Source: Physcomitrium patens
Taxonomy: Eukaryota; Streptophyta; Bryopsida; Funariales; Funariaceae
Length of the DNA stretch: 64,000 nucleotides
Direction of reading: 5' to 3'
NCBI RefSeq assembly: GCF_000002425.4
Contig: NC_037270.1
Span: 8,259,892 to 8,323,891 of the forward strand
Shown: one piece after another, positions 45,935 to 58,662 of the stretch
Layout: every line of letters starts with the position of its first letter
Numbering within the stretch: the stretch's first letter is position 1
Translations under genes and position numbers: made by a program
Notes under the pieces: generated by a model
Seen by the model: the letters and a program-made list of their open reading frames with translations, nothing else
Told to the model about the DNA's origin: nothing
The model's database searches: none

Positions 45935-46559
45935 AAAGACAATTAAATTAATTTTTTAATTAATATATATCCATGTGTATATACATGTGTATTGAATTTA
46001 ATATTTTTAGGCTTCTAAATATTTCTTATTAAATCTAAAGATACAAAATTTTAAAAAAAATTACATTTAGGATCAAAAATAAGAGGCTACAACTTTAAAA
46101 TTTATAGCGGACTAATATCAAAAAATAATTATTGATTATCTTTGTACATTGAAAACATTTGCTAAAAATTTTGGAAAAAAAAAATATTGAAATTGAATAT
46201 ATTATTTAGTTATAAAGCATAAATATAATTATTTCTTAGAATTTACATTTGTTTCTCATTAAGATGTGATTTTATAAAAAAAATTGAAAATTATTTAAGA
46301 AATTTAAAATAAATATTCTAAAAAATAATTAAAAAATTAAAAATTTAGAATATAATTTTTTTTACTTGAAATTATAATAAAAAGTAAAATAAAATAAAAT
46401 TATATGGCTTTTCTTTTATTTCATCTTATTTTTAAAACCTAAGATTTTTAAAGGATAAATTTACTTTCACAAGGCTTTCTAACGATAAGCTTTTAAAATT
46501 GAGCTTTTAGATACAAAACTCTAGCAAGTTAACAAACCATAATCATAAACTTCATTTGA
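45935..46559. other. AT-rich spacer, no gene
   Basis: No feature seen apart from A/T-rich DNA. Confidence 0.6.
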
Positions 46560-48660
46560 TAGTGGATGAGCAAAGTTTGTCAAAGGATAATAGGTACTCT
46601 TAGTCAAATGTACATATTACGGCTAGAGGCACATACATATCACACTTACTCCCTTCTCCTTCTTCATATCATATCATTTCACATCAACGCTTGTTTATTG
46701 CATCATGTGTTCGATCAACATTTGCATCGAAACTTCATGCAGCTGGGCAGATGTGGAAGCAGCCACCCCAAGAGAGCTAAAGTCGGTGCCGTTGTAGTAA
46801 ACTGAGTCGTGGTGTCTACATCGATGCAGATGTGTGGCATCGATGACTTGCACAATGAATGTGTGATCATGAGGAGGAAGAGGATAGAGCAAACAACCAT
46901 TACACAAAATGTGGCTTCCACTGATAGCGCTGGAACCCGTGAAGCTGTGTTTGTGACTCAGAACTTGTCTCAGTTCTATGAGTTGACCAGACTGTGCAGT
47001 GCACCGTGTGCCTGTGACTGAATCACCCGTGTGCTTCATACTCGTGGGGATGGGGATCCTCCTCTAGTCTCGCAGTGTGGATTGAAGTAAGCAGCTGTCA
47101 TCTGAGGTTTCTACCCAGATGATGGGCAGAGTGACTCGACAGAGCTTACTATAAATCCATAGCTCTACAAGTCTATGACACGACAACTCGACCTTGGATT
47201 GAGGCACGCCAGACAAAATCTGGTTGTCTTGTCTACTTAATGGCGTTGAGTGGTTGGATTGGTTTCTGTGAAGTAGCAGAGTTGAAGTGTAGGTCACTGC
47301 TGACACATGGCTACAATCCCGAGTTTATTATATGTGCAAGCTGTCCAGAGAGGTTCTGTGTTTAAGAAATTTTCTGGCTAGTTCGTGTGGATCTCTGCGA
47401 GTTGACTTTTTTGAAGTCAAGCCCTGCTCGGTGTCCTTCTGCAAACAAGTCGGTTCCACAGTTTGAACAGTGACCGATAAATTTAGCAATCAGTAACAGT
47501 GCTTTAGATGTGATTCCAGATCATGCTCACGTCGTTCTGAACATTTGCCGGAGGATTCCCTTAGATTGTATTTCATGAGACCGGAAAAAGGACTCAAGGG
47601 AGCCGTCGTGAGCATAATGAATGTGCAATTATTTCAAGGACATTGGCAGTCAACACTGACTGTAGCCGATATTGCAGACCAAGATTTCAGAATAGGCTAC
47701 ATGAGAGCTGGAGCGTGATTCCTGCCATGAGGCCCTTCCTGTCCATTTCAACTTCCACAGTTTTTTCCGGCGCTTTGTATCCATCAATATACTTATTGAT
47801 CGTTTTAAGAAGGATTACAGAGAGGCTCTTGTAAAGACTACGTTGGCGGGGTCGCCGCTAGTGGCTCGTTTGAATCTTGAAAAGGCTCAGTCGACACTTT
47901 TCATCGAGTATATATATATAATCAGGCTATTTCTAGCGAGTGATTAGTTTAATATAGTATGTGACGTGTTATGGCCTTGTCTACCAAGGACAAGCTGCAC
48001 CAGCCGATTGCTACAATAGTACGAGTGACAAGCGGAGGCTGAACCGCTGGACCCCGCGTCAGACAAACAAGAGCAAGCCCCAAAGCCTGATTTGTACTAG
48101 ATCGGTGGATTGCTTGGCCGACCACAGTACTCTGCACGCGCGATTCGTAGTATTCCGCATGGAAAACGAGTGACATTCATCTTACCTGGTCTTCGTGATG
48201 TCAGCTGCATTACCCTCCTCAGTGTCGCACCATCGCTGGCCACCTCTCATTTTCTTGTCGACAATGAAACTTGCCGTCTCCGGTCGAGCTGTTGGTACTG
48301 GCTCGGACGTGAGAGCGCTTAATGAAAGCCTGACTCAATCTAAACCTCGATCCCACAAACTGACTGGGTCGTCTTCGATAATGTGCTATGGTCCTGCTTG
48401 ATTGTACGCTTGTGGTTGATATCATCATGCAAATCATTGCTAAGCAGATTGCAGACACAAGAAAAACGAGGAAGAAAATAATTTGGTATCCAGTGGCGAA
48501 ACATATAGTTTCAGTTCAGATCGAAACCAAGGAAGAACAGTGACTCAACGGTACCAACGGTCTCATCTCTGCACAGTGATTCCAGTCACAGGACACCAAC
48601 TCTCTTTAGAAACTGTTGCAAATGCCTCTAAGTTGTAGATGTTACAATTGTACTAGCTAA
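46560..48660. other. GC-balanced island, unassigned
   Basis: Base composition rises sharply to near balance, as in the PPR island. Many overlapping 60-114-codon frames occur on both strands; they mostly shadow one another and none is recognisable. The best coding candidate is listed separately. The island may be a gene remnant, untranslated region or unique DNA spared by transposons. Confidence 0.5.
47705..47947 (+). pseudogene. Possible exon or gene fragment, 80 codons, no start
   Basis: An open frame without ATG, from just after TGA (47702-47704) to TAG (47945-47947). Its composition is protein-like, including DRFKKDYREALVKTT and SPLVARLNLEKAQSTLF, with balanced codons unlike the AT-driven frames elsewhere. 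AG dinucleotides upstream (TTGCAG near 47678, TTTCAG near 47690) could be splice acceptors. I do not recognise the family. Confidence 0.35.
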
Positions 48661-49523
48661 CATGTTTAGCATAAGACAAACAAATTTTATAAGGGGGTTG
48701 AATCTTGAAGCACTATCTGATGTTTACTCCAAGTAATATTATTTTTATTTATAAATGATAATTTTATTGATTATTTTTTTAATTGAATTTGGTGCATATC
48801 ATCAATTTTCTCCTTTTTGAGGATAAAAAAACATCATTTTATTTCTTATGAATGAAAATTTATGTTAGTGAAATAAAAAATATTTTTTCTCTTTCCAATA
48901 AGCATTGATATCATTGTAATATGTATCAATTCATTATTATCAAAGTCTATATTTTTTACTATTAATATTAAATATTATGATAATTAAAAGAATATTTTGT
49001 CAATGGAATCATCAAATTCACAAATTTTACAAAGTTACACAAAAAGAAACTTGTAATCTTAATATCCACAATTTGGATTGTGATACCTCTTCAAAATAAA
49101 ATCCCATGTTTAGACTTTGATACTTTGGACATAATTTGATTTGTAATCTAATTAATCAATAATCCAACTAAATTTTGTTGCAAGTAGGAGAGACTAATTA
49201 ACTACCTTTAAATATTATATGATGATTGTATTCAAATTACATCTTATTTATCTTTAATAAAAAATACAAAAAATTAAACTTAAATAAAACAAAAATAAAA
49301 ATATTATAATGCACAAGTAGTCTAAAGAGACTTTTAAATTCAATAAAATAAAAATAATGATCAAATTAAAGATTTTTTAATTTAATCTTATTGTATACCT
49401 ATACTATTCTTAATTAATCACTATAGTTAGTTGTATTTTTTTTAGAATTATATATTATTCAATTAAAATTCAATCTGATCTTAAAATTTGATTATTAAAT
49501 GTGTTGGATATTTTTTACTTACC
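48661..49523. other. AT-rich spacer, no gene
   Basis: No coding or repeat feature recognised. Confidence 0.6.
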
Positions 49524-49528
49524 TTTAG

Positions 49529-50075
49529 TATCAAGAATATGAACTGGAAGAAGATGTACAAACTTGGAAATTCTATGTCAAAAGAAAAGTGAAAAAATAG
49601 TAATAAAGTAGTATGTATATTAAAATGAAATTAGAATGTCTATTGCCAAAAGACAAGGAAACTAGAGATTCTTAAATCTAGACTAGAAGCAAGAAAAGAA
49701 TTGATAAGAGTGAAAAAGGCTTCACTCTTGTCTCTATATATACTATGTAATTAGGAGCTATGTGACAATATTCTATAGGACCTCTAATATATGTTGATTT
49801 TGTAAGACACATGTTTTAGTTTACAAGGCAAGTTTTCTATGTGTAGGCCACATAATTAGCTTGTTCTTCAAGCTACCGACATATATGACACATGGCCAAC
49901 TTATTGATCATGTTTCTAACCTAAAAATTCAATTATAGATACCTATAAAGTCAAAGCACTAACTATGAAGTTTCTAGGAAGCTTCTATAGAAGATATTAT
50001 AGAATTAACCTACCTTTATCTAATTTTATGTAATTATATAGATAATTATTGATTTACATGCGTATGTCTGTGATA
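49529..50075 (-). mobile_element. Family-A solo LTR (547 bp)
   Basis: TATCAAGAATATGAAC to GTCTGTGATA, collinear with the A1 LTR. Flanks TTTAG (49524-49528) and CTCAG (50076-50080) agree as a duplication of CTCAG with two C-to-T changes. The primer-complementary motif is TTGATAAGAGT. Confidence 0.88.
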
Positions 50076-50226
50076 CTCAGACTTTCTTAATAAATTGCTT
50101 GGACCATAATCAAAAGTTAATTAGATATCTTCTTCATTAAGAGGTTATGTATTTTTATCATGGTTTGGATTTGCTAGTTGGGCCTTCTAACTATCTAGAC
50201 CATATTAATTTGAATCTATTACTAAA

Positions 50227-50755
50227 TATCAAGGACATAAACCTCAAAGAAAAAAAATCTCAATATACTCATATATAGCTCAAAAAGACTAAAAATCACT
50301 CAAACATGGTAATATATTGAATTAGAATGACTATTGCTAAAGATAAAAAGACTATAAAGTCTTGAACTAGGACTATGGACTAGAAAGACGTTGAGAAGAG
50401 TGAAGAAGTCTTTATTCATGCCTCCATATATACTATCTAACTGAAAGCTATATGGTGTTGTTCTATAGAACCTCCAACACATGTTTATTTTGTAAAACAC
50501 TTGTCTTAACTTACAAAGCAAGATCTTTAAATGTGGGCCACATTATTAGCTTATACTACAAACTATCTACATATATGATACATAGCTAACTTATTGGCCA
50601 AGTTTTTAATCTACCAATTAATTATAAACATGTATAAGATCAAATACACATCTATGAAGCATTTAAGAAGCTTTGCCATAAGATAATACCATATCTACCT
50701 ATATTTATCTACTACCCAAGACTTCTTATCTAAGTAAATATGTATGTCTGTAACA
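50227..50755 (-). mobile_element. Family-A solo LTR (529 bp)
   Basis: TATCAAGGACATAAAC to GTCTGTAACA, collinear with the A1 LTR. Flanks CTAAA (50222-50226) and CTAAG (50756-50760) differ by one G-to-A change, consistent with a decayed duplication. Same orientation as the copy 150 bp to the left. Confidence 0.88.
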
Positions 50756-50966
50756 CTAAGTTAATCAAGTTAATTAATATCTATTATATTTTTTAAAATA
50801 AAAATTTAAAATATTATTAATAATAATTAAATATCTTATTTTTTATTCTTTATTTAATAATATCTTTAATTTTTTTAATATGATATTTATACATGATAAT
50901 TATTTTATTATTAATATATAATAAAAATATTACATAATTATATAAGTTTATTCTATTTTTTTAAGT

Positions 50967-50969
<3 letters not shown>

Positions 50970-51002
<33 letters not shown>
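50970..51002. repeat. (TA)n microsatellite
   Basis: Uninterrupted TA tract. Confidence 0.95.
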
Positions 51003-51006
<4 letters not shown>

Positions 51007-52107
51007 TTTTCATTATAGATATATTAAAAGACTTAAAATATTATATCTATTGTTTCAAAAAAACTATGTAGTAGTTTTTTCAATTTATATAGTTTTTCTT
51101 TCTATATCACCTCAGGCTATTAGTATGATGCATAAAAATTTCTTGTTCTAAGTTTTTATATAAGTAGTAATGATATCCAATTGTGACAAATTATTATCAA
51201 TAACATGTGAATAGAAATAGTTTTAAGTAGACAAAAGAAGATTTTGTTAAAGTTGGTACATAAATTTGAGCACATCTTTTTTCCTACCAATAAAGCCTTA
51301 TGTCTTGTTTCATATGTTTTGAGAATTTTTTATTTTTATTTATTTTTATGTTATTGTTTCAAATAATTATGATATATTTTGATCAATTTTATAATAAGAT
51401 TTAATATCTTCATTTATTTTTTTATTTTTTATATAACTTTTTTATTCGGATGGTTTCTTAAAATATAAAATTTATACTATTATTATAATTCAAGAAAATA
51501 CTACTATATCTACAATGCTAAATTTTGTTTAAATTTATTTTTAATTTTTAAAACATATAAAATTTTAAATTGTAAGTGACTTCATCATTGAACATTATAA
51601 AGGTTGTATGATTTGAGATCTTCTCAAATCCATGCAAAGATGTAGAGACTTTAACTTCTATTTTATGTATATTTAATATATAATAATATTAAAAAAATAA
51701 TTATAAATTATAAACTTCTAAAACAAAAACAAAATAGCAAAGTTTATACCTCTATGCATAATACTTATATTCTATTAATGTTTTAATAAATAAAAAATAA
51801 AAAATAAAATAAAAAATGTATCTTATAAAAATGCATATCTTAGAATAACATTTATATTTTAGTATTTTCTTCTGAAATTTAAATATATATTATGCTTAAA
51901 TATTCTATGCTTTAAATTATATATAAATTTGCAAATCGGTAACTCTTCATGTTTCCTCAGACAACTTTGATTAATAAAAGAAGATTATTCTAAATACTAA
52001 TAACATTAAAATCTTTAATTTAAATTTTTTTCCCCTAATCTACTATTGTACAAAATACTTTCTAATTTTTATCCTTTTACAATATTTAAATAGTTTTTAG
52101 AAGAAAA

Positions 52108-52109
<2 letters not shown>

Positions 52110-52142
<33 letters not shown>
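52110..52142. repeat. (TA)n microsatellite
   Basis: Uninterrupted TA tract. Confidence 0.95.
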
Positions 52143-52145
<3 letters not shown>

Positions 52146-52440
52146 GCTTTAACTTGTGATATAAATAGAACATATTCTTATAAATTTGAATGTATAGATT
52201 TCAGTATATATTGAATAGAATAAAAATTAATATTAAAATTTAATTTGTGGTATTTATTAGATATAAATTTTTTTATAGATATGTATTTTACAAGAATTTA
52301 TTTTCTTAACAAGTTGATACTTAGATAGTTCCTTAAGTCTTAATTTGTTTGTGTGATTCAAACTGAATTTTACAATTGTGTAAGATCTACTAAATTTTCT
52401 TCTTGAATATATATGATCAATTACAAAGAATCTTGATAAA

Positions 52441-52445
<5 letters not shown>

Positions 52446-52478
<33 letters not shown>

Positions 52479-52490
52479 TAGATAGATATA
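52446..52490. repeat. (TA)n with TAGA units
   Basis: A TA tract followed by three TAGA/GATA units. Confidence 0.9.
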
Positions 52491-52999
52491 TCATATAATT
52501 AATGTATTAGTAAATTTAAAACATACAAATTTCTAATTTTTTTATAAGTTGTGTTAAATTCTTATTTTAATATTATTTAATACTTATTTTTTCAGACTTA
52601 TAAAATAATTATTTACTTTTATTAGACTAATAAAAATTTAATTTTTTTAATATAGTTTGTAATATCATTTCTTTAAACTATACATCCTACATTCCACAAG
52701 TATGTCTTTTAATCTATTATTCAAAAAAAAAATTATTTAAATTTCTAAATACTCTTTGTTGTCATTGTATCACATCAATGATGATTCAATACTAATTGTC
52801 AAAAAAACTACAAACACAAAATTACACAAGCATAAAAATATAAATAAACAATACAAAATTTCATTAATTATATACTCAATATTTCTTGTGAACAGAAATT
52901 CATGTAAGTGAAATAAAAACTATTCTGAATTTTTGTACTTCTAACTTCAAATAATACATAAATACATTCATCCTTCCTGATAACACTTGTATTAGCACA

Positions 53000-54180
53000 C
53001 AATGTTTTGGAAATGTTTCAAACTTACACATCCTCTAATTAGTACATGTTATAGGTTTACAAAGTGGGGTCTACAAGAAGATGATACAAAAGTTGTATTG
53101 TGTTGATAGCAAAGGCAATACAATGAGGATTTGAAATTCTAAGGTTAGCACAACATTATAGAATTGGTGAAGATCATTAAATGCTTGAAGATGGATGGAT
53201 CTCATGTTTCAGGTTGATCATGAGCATTCTGGCAGAAGCACATGCTCCATCAAATGGATTCCATGTGATTCTTATTCTCTACACAACACCTAAAAGTCTG
53301 CACCTGACAGGCACAGTAAAAAACATCTTCCTCTCCTAGAATGACCTGTCTGCTATATGGCAGGGAACCTAATAACATGAATCTGGCCTCTTCCCTTCCT
53401 CCAAAAAAGGGACTAAAAAAGTGATGGAAAAATGTAATTGTAGATGTCTATTTTTGTTCTTGTTTAAAACAAGAGACATCTTCACACAAAGAACTTCACA
53501 CAAATTAATTAAATGTTGAAGAGTTTCAATGGATGAATACTGGCCAGATGCATATACATCCTGTATGAAGTCAGTATGAAGAGATGAGTGATAATGCCTA
53601 CCACCATGTTTATTTCTGAAATTCTATGCTGCAGTCAGCTTGGGCTGGTTTACCACTCCTTAATTCAACAATGCTCCAACTACTGATGCGTTAACAATGC
53701 TCCAAATACTTGGTATTAATGAGTCAATGACCAGCTTGGAGTGATAGCATGACATTTGAAGGTAAATAAAATTCAATTCTGAGGTTGACTAAGCAGAATG
53801 ATGCCAATAAATTCAGTCATGTGCATGCACCCACAAATTACTGTGGGTTCTACATTATGCAAAATAGCAACAGAAGAAAGTACCACTATTTTTTCCATGG
53901 CAGTTAAGGATTACCTCATTCAAAATAAACCAGTCCTATGCACTAGGATTTTGAGACCTTAAATACACATTGACAAAGTAGAGGTGGCTTCTCATACTGG
54001 AGGTCTGCTTAACAATGCTCTCAAAGCAAAATTTTCATGCTTCATCAAAACCTTCCATCCAGTTGTTGAAACCATAACAAAACACTCCCAGACCCACATG
54101 TAGCAACCCATTATGATTGATCAAACTGGCATGGAATTTTAGTCAAAAAGAGTGTAGATTGATTATCACAATATGAAGGT
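53000..54180. other. Unique-looking island, no gene recognised
   Basis: More balanced composition than the surroundings and few long A/T runs. No open frame of note on either strand, no transposon similarity seen. It may be untranslated or regulatory DNA of a nearby gene; that is only a guess. Confidence 0.4.
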
Positions 54181-54252
54181 GAAGTATCAGTTATATAAGT
54201 GATAATATATGTCCTTTATTAATTGTTTAATACAAATAGCTTCTTTGAAGCT

Positions 54253-54344
54253 GAAGTATTTGTTATATATTATGCTTTATAAGATAATGTTACAAGAAGA
54301 TGAAGTATCAGTTATATATTATGCTTTAGAAGATAATGTTACAA
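54253..54344. repeat. Two-copy direct repeat, 49-bp period
   Basis: GAAGTATTTGTTATATATTA... at 54253-54295 and GAAGTATCAGTTATATATTA... at 54302-54344, nearly identical to the end ATAATGTTACAA. Confidence 0.85.
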
Positions 54345-54429
54345 TAGATACCATATTTGCCAAGAAATAGCCATATTGGCTAATGTAAACACATAACTTA
54401 AAGTGAATCTTCAAGAATCTTCATCATTA

Positions 54430-55500
54430 TCACTCTAGCCTTGATGCTCAAAATCAATAGAACTTTCTTCACTTTGACAAAAAATATTTTATAGTTTGAA
54501 GTATCTTTAAGATATCTTATTGTAACTCTTTATTGTGGACCAATATTGATGACCTAAATTGGCCTTAGACTTAGTAATTTGGCTAATATTAAAAGTAATA
54601 TCATGACCATTATAAATTATGGCATGCAATAAGTATCCTGTGGCAATTGAGTACAAAACATCTTTTATTGTATCTATATATTTAGTATCAATTGGACTAA
54701 TATCTTTAATTAATTATGATCTAGCTTCAAAAAAATTGAAATAAATTTATAATCATAATTATTAAACTTTTCAAGAATTTTAGATATATATTTAGTATAT
54801 AATAAATTAATAGAGTTTTAAATTTTATTGTGTTCAACCATCGTATTTAAACAACTATCTTCACTTTAAATGGAGTCTTTGTTGGTCTTTCTAAAGCCAC
54901 TTATTAAAAGTATTTTATTAGTATTTAAGAATTATATATGAAAACTAAGAATAATAGAATTATCTATATATAATACTAATGTAACAAAATTTTAATAAAC
55001 TAGTTATTTTTTAGTATATATATATATATATATTGGAATCTACTACATTAAGAGAAAAACTATTTTTAATGAGATAATAGTTAAATTTTTCATATAACAT
55101 AAAAGAAGCTTTTTTTAATTTATACATATATTTTAAATAACTTTTAAACTTTATATAAAAAATAAAGGTCAATACAAACTTCTAGTTGAGCTATATAATT
55201 TTTTTCATTTAAGTGACCATGAAGAAAAACAAACTTAAAGTCCATTTAATGAATATATAGATCATATATTGCTGATAGGAATAATAAAATATATAATGAA
55301 TTTATTTTTACTAAATGAAAAAATATCTCTCTGTATTTACTACCATTTTATTATAAAAATAATTTAATAATAAATTTAGCTTTGTAACATGTAATTTTTT
55401 TATTAGTAGTATTTTTTCTTTTTACAATCCATTAAAAACTTACTAAAGAGTGTCTAAAGAAAGATCCTCTAAAATCTATATATTATTTTAAATTAAAGAA
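54430..55500 (-). pseudogene. Ty1/Copia reverse transcriptase remnant
   Basis: On the minus strand, Copia RT words appear in order between about 55440 and 55050: a MDCKKK-like start, then FKFVFLHGHLNEKNYIAQ (for the family's MDVKTAFLHG-type block), then IDLYFLYKV, and a KKSFFYVI-type segment. A TA tract at about 55017-55034 and many stops interrupt it. Downstream sequence to about 54430 is probably the rest of RT and RNase H but is barely readable. Confidence 0.6.
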
Positions 55501-55959
55501 CCATATTTAGTATATAATATTTTTTTCTACTTCATAGCATTTGCACCATTTAAAGCTTCTACAATTGTAGCAAGTATATTAAGATCAAATAAAGTAGATA
55601 ATATTTTTGTAAATAAGTCATAATCATAATGTTTATCTAATAAAAAAAAATGTTGATAGTGTGGAACATTGTCGTAATACGTGAAGTCTTGCTTGAGAAT
55701 GCTCAGGGCACCTGGTTGTGGAAGGAAGAATGGAAATTGCAATAACAAAATCCTAATTCTAATAGAATACTATCAATGCTTTAATTAGACCATAATAATG
55801 CTAAGCAAGCTTAATCAAATTCAAAAAAATCTCAAAGAAATTTCAAACAAACAATAGGAATTCTTAAAGAAATATTAGAAGGGTCACAAATATCACTCAA
55901 ATATATCTCAATTCAATCTTAATTTAATTCTAGTTAAAATCCTATTGAACTTCATTCAA

Positions 55960-56330
55960 ACTTTAAGCCAAAACTAATTGAATCTTAAATCCGAATAAAA
56001 TCCTAAACCCTAAATCAAACCCTAAACAAACCTTAAATCAAATCTCAACCAAATCCTAAACCAAATCCTAACCAAATCCTAAACCAAACCCTAATCCTAA
56101 ATCAAACCCTAACCAAACTCTAAATCAAACCCTAAATCCTTAACCAAATCCTAAATCAAACCCTAAATCCTTAACCAAATCCTAATCAAATCCTAAATCC
56201 TAAATAAATCCTAAATCCCAAACCCTAAATTCTAAATTAAATCCTAATTTAAACCCTAAACCCTAAACCCTAAATAAATCCTAAACTCCAAATCCTAAAC
56301 CAAATCCTAGTAATTCCTATAATAGATTTA
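55960..56330. repeat. Degenerate CCTAAA telomere-like tract
   Basis: About 350 bp of ACCCTAAA, ATCCTAAA and ATCAAACCCTAAAC words in one orientation. The plant telomere unit CCCTAAA occurs exactly several times, including three in a row near 56257-56274. Degeneracy and the flanking repeats place it inside the chromosome, not at an end. Confidence 0.8.
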
Positions 56331-57410
56331 AACCTCAATAACTAATGAATAAACCATCAATCTTAACTCAATTTCTGCATAATTCTAAAAAAATAAGTTA
56401 AAAACAAGTACAAAAAAATTGAAAAGGGTCGGAATTACCAAATTGACGATAACCTCAAAAATGTGCTTGGGTATTGGCCGGCCTCCTTCTCCAATCTTAA
56501 TGCCAATCTTTCAGAGCCAATATCTCTCCTTTGCACTGTTTGATTAATTTCAAAATTTGCATACACATAGAAAAACAAGTCTAATATCCTTTCACATAGG
56601 TTTCACTCCAATCCAACTAGTAGATTGCAAAAAAACTTAAAAACCCCCACTAGTCCTAAAATTCTGCTTTCTGAGACCTTGACCCACTTAAACCTCAATA
56701 TCCCTCAATTCAACCATTAGATCGAGCTCAAATTTTCAATAAAAATTAAACACAACTATAACCATAAACCCACATAATTTCATTTGTAGAACTATTATAA
56801 AACTCTTGAAATCATCCAAAATATAAACCCTGTTTTATTTCATAAAACCCAAGTCATCCGAAATAAACCTTGACTTTGCAAAGCTCTTACAAAATCATAT
56901 CAACTCCAAATCACCCAAAATCAATGCCTATAGAAACCTTATTCAATCTTCTCTCAAACCCCACTCTTCGAATTGCCAAAGAGTCTTGGAGTCGTCGTCG
57001 AGACTTGGTTTTGTGCCTCAGGATCTGATTTCAACCCTGGTTCATAACTGGCCCTCTTTGGGTATCAACATCTAGTTTTTTTAAGTAATTTTTACTAGAT
57101 TTTACTCTTAACTTCTTCCTAAAGATATCTATATCATTTATTTTTCCAATCTACCTTATTTTGTCTTATTTTTGGCCCTACAAAGTAAGTAGAAGCTATT
57201 TTTTCTAAAAAGGCAGCATTACTACTAAAAGTTGTAATACCTCTCTATCTTTTATCCATATTTTTCTACTTTTTCTTTTAACTTGGCTCTTTTATAATAA
57301 GATCCATATTATCATCTTTCACTATATAGTCGTGTTACAACATTTTAATTGAATAGGTAATAAATATGTTGATAAAACTCAAAAAAACATCATTAGAGTG
57401 ACATCATCTT
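56331..57410. other. Mixed repeat-like DNA, no gene
   Basis: Contains pyrimidine-rich and CCAAATC-type words and CAACCATTAGATCGAGCTC. It looks like part of an old LTR or leader, without ends that I could define. Confidence 0.35.
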
Positions 57411-57413
57411 AAG

Positions 57414-57433
57414 ATGTTCCATATTACTTTGCT

Positions 57434-57470
<37 letters not shown>

Positions 57471-57663
57471 TCATCCATAGTATATTACTTTTCTTGCAAT
57501 ATTTATCTTATATCATTTCACCTACAAGGCAAGTCAAATAGGATAGTCAATTTGAGTTAAGCTTCTGACATGCATAGTACATTATATAAAGCATTATACA
57601 TGTATAGCTATAATTAAGCTTTATCCACTCTAAAGAACCAAACTTTGTATTTTTTAATCTTCA
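57414..57663 (+). repeat. Copia 5' LTR, end visible
   Basis: Ends TAATCTTCA directly before a tRNA-Met(i)-type primer site. The start is not certain: TGTTCCATATTACTTTG at 57414 is one candidate. It includes the TA tract at 57438-57467. Confidence 0.45.
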
Positions 57664-57675
57664 TGGTATCAAAGC
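57664..57675 (+). promoter_or_regulatory. Copia primer-binding site
   Basis: TGGTATCAAAGC, one base from TGGTATCAGAGC, the complement of the plant initiator tRNA-Met 3' end. Confidence 0.75.
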
Positions 57676-57699
57676 TTAATTGATGTATAGTTAAGCTCA

Positions 57700-58631
57700 A
57701 GTCAGCATTGCATCCTAATATTCCAAAGAAGTTTGAGACAAGATCAAAGTGGATTAAAAGAAATTTGTCACAGTAGTTGAGAATAATAAATCATTGAATT
57801 ATGAGGTAGGAGACTCAAAAAAGATGATAGGGATCTTAAACTACAATATTTGGAGGATTAAAATGATAGCAATCTTAAAAAGAGAGGATATCTTGCAATT
57901 AATTGAGAAAAAATAAGTATTAGTAGTATTTCTAATTCTTATAGTAATAATGTCATATATAAAAGTTAAGATAAAAGAAGCAAATAAAAGTTCTCACTTT
58001 AATCTTTTTATATTAATTATAGTCAATCTTATAGGATCTATAGTAGTATAGAATGATCCAACAAATTTGTGAATAATATTAAAAAGTATGTTTTAGTTTG
58101 GTGACCAACAATAGATTATGTTGCTCACAAATAGTCTTCATAGTGTGTCCATGAAAGAAAGAGGTGATATTAATACCTACTTGAAATTTGCTATAGATAT
58201 AAAGAATAAATTAAAAATATTTTTTAAAAAATAGTAGCAAATAAAATCCTTAATAATATTGTACCAAACAGATTACGATAAAGTTATGACAGTCATATAA
58301 AGAATCACCTATATGAAAAATTCCACATTTGAGGAAGTTATAAATATGATACTTATTAAAAAATACTATATAATAGTCCAAGAGTAAAAACTAAGACATA
58401 AAAGAGCATTATTTATTCAATTTTAGAAAACTTTGCTTAGATAAGGAGCTCCAAGAATGAATGATATCTTTAATTTAAGTATTTTGTAGCAAGTACATAT
58501 TATGTTAAAAATAATCATTATAAAGAAAATGGTGTAGAAACCATAGAATAGCTAGTAGATGTCAATTTGAAAAAGTATTAGAATTAATATTGGTATATAG
58601 ATTTTGATGCATCAAATAACTAAAAAATAAA

Positions 58632-58662
<31 letters not shown>

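Larger units (their letters stand above)
50761..53000. other. AT-rich DNA with several (TA)n tracts
   Basis: No gene recognised. Contains the TA tracts at 50970, 52110 and 52446, the last with a GATA-like extension. Confidence 0.6.

Noticed and set aside
46566-48458. The many 60-114-codon open frames on both strands of the island
   Set aside because: They overlap each other on opposite strands, share no motif and have no consistent start or splice context.
55960-56330. A chromosome end (true telomere)
   Set aside because: The units are degenerate and 7.7 kb of ordinary AT-rich DNA and transposon debris follow.
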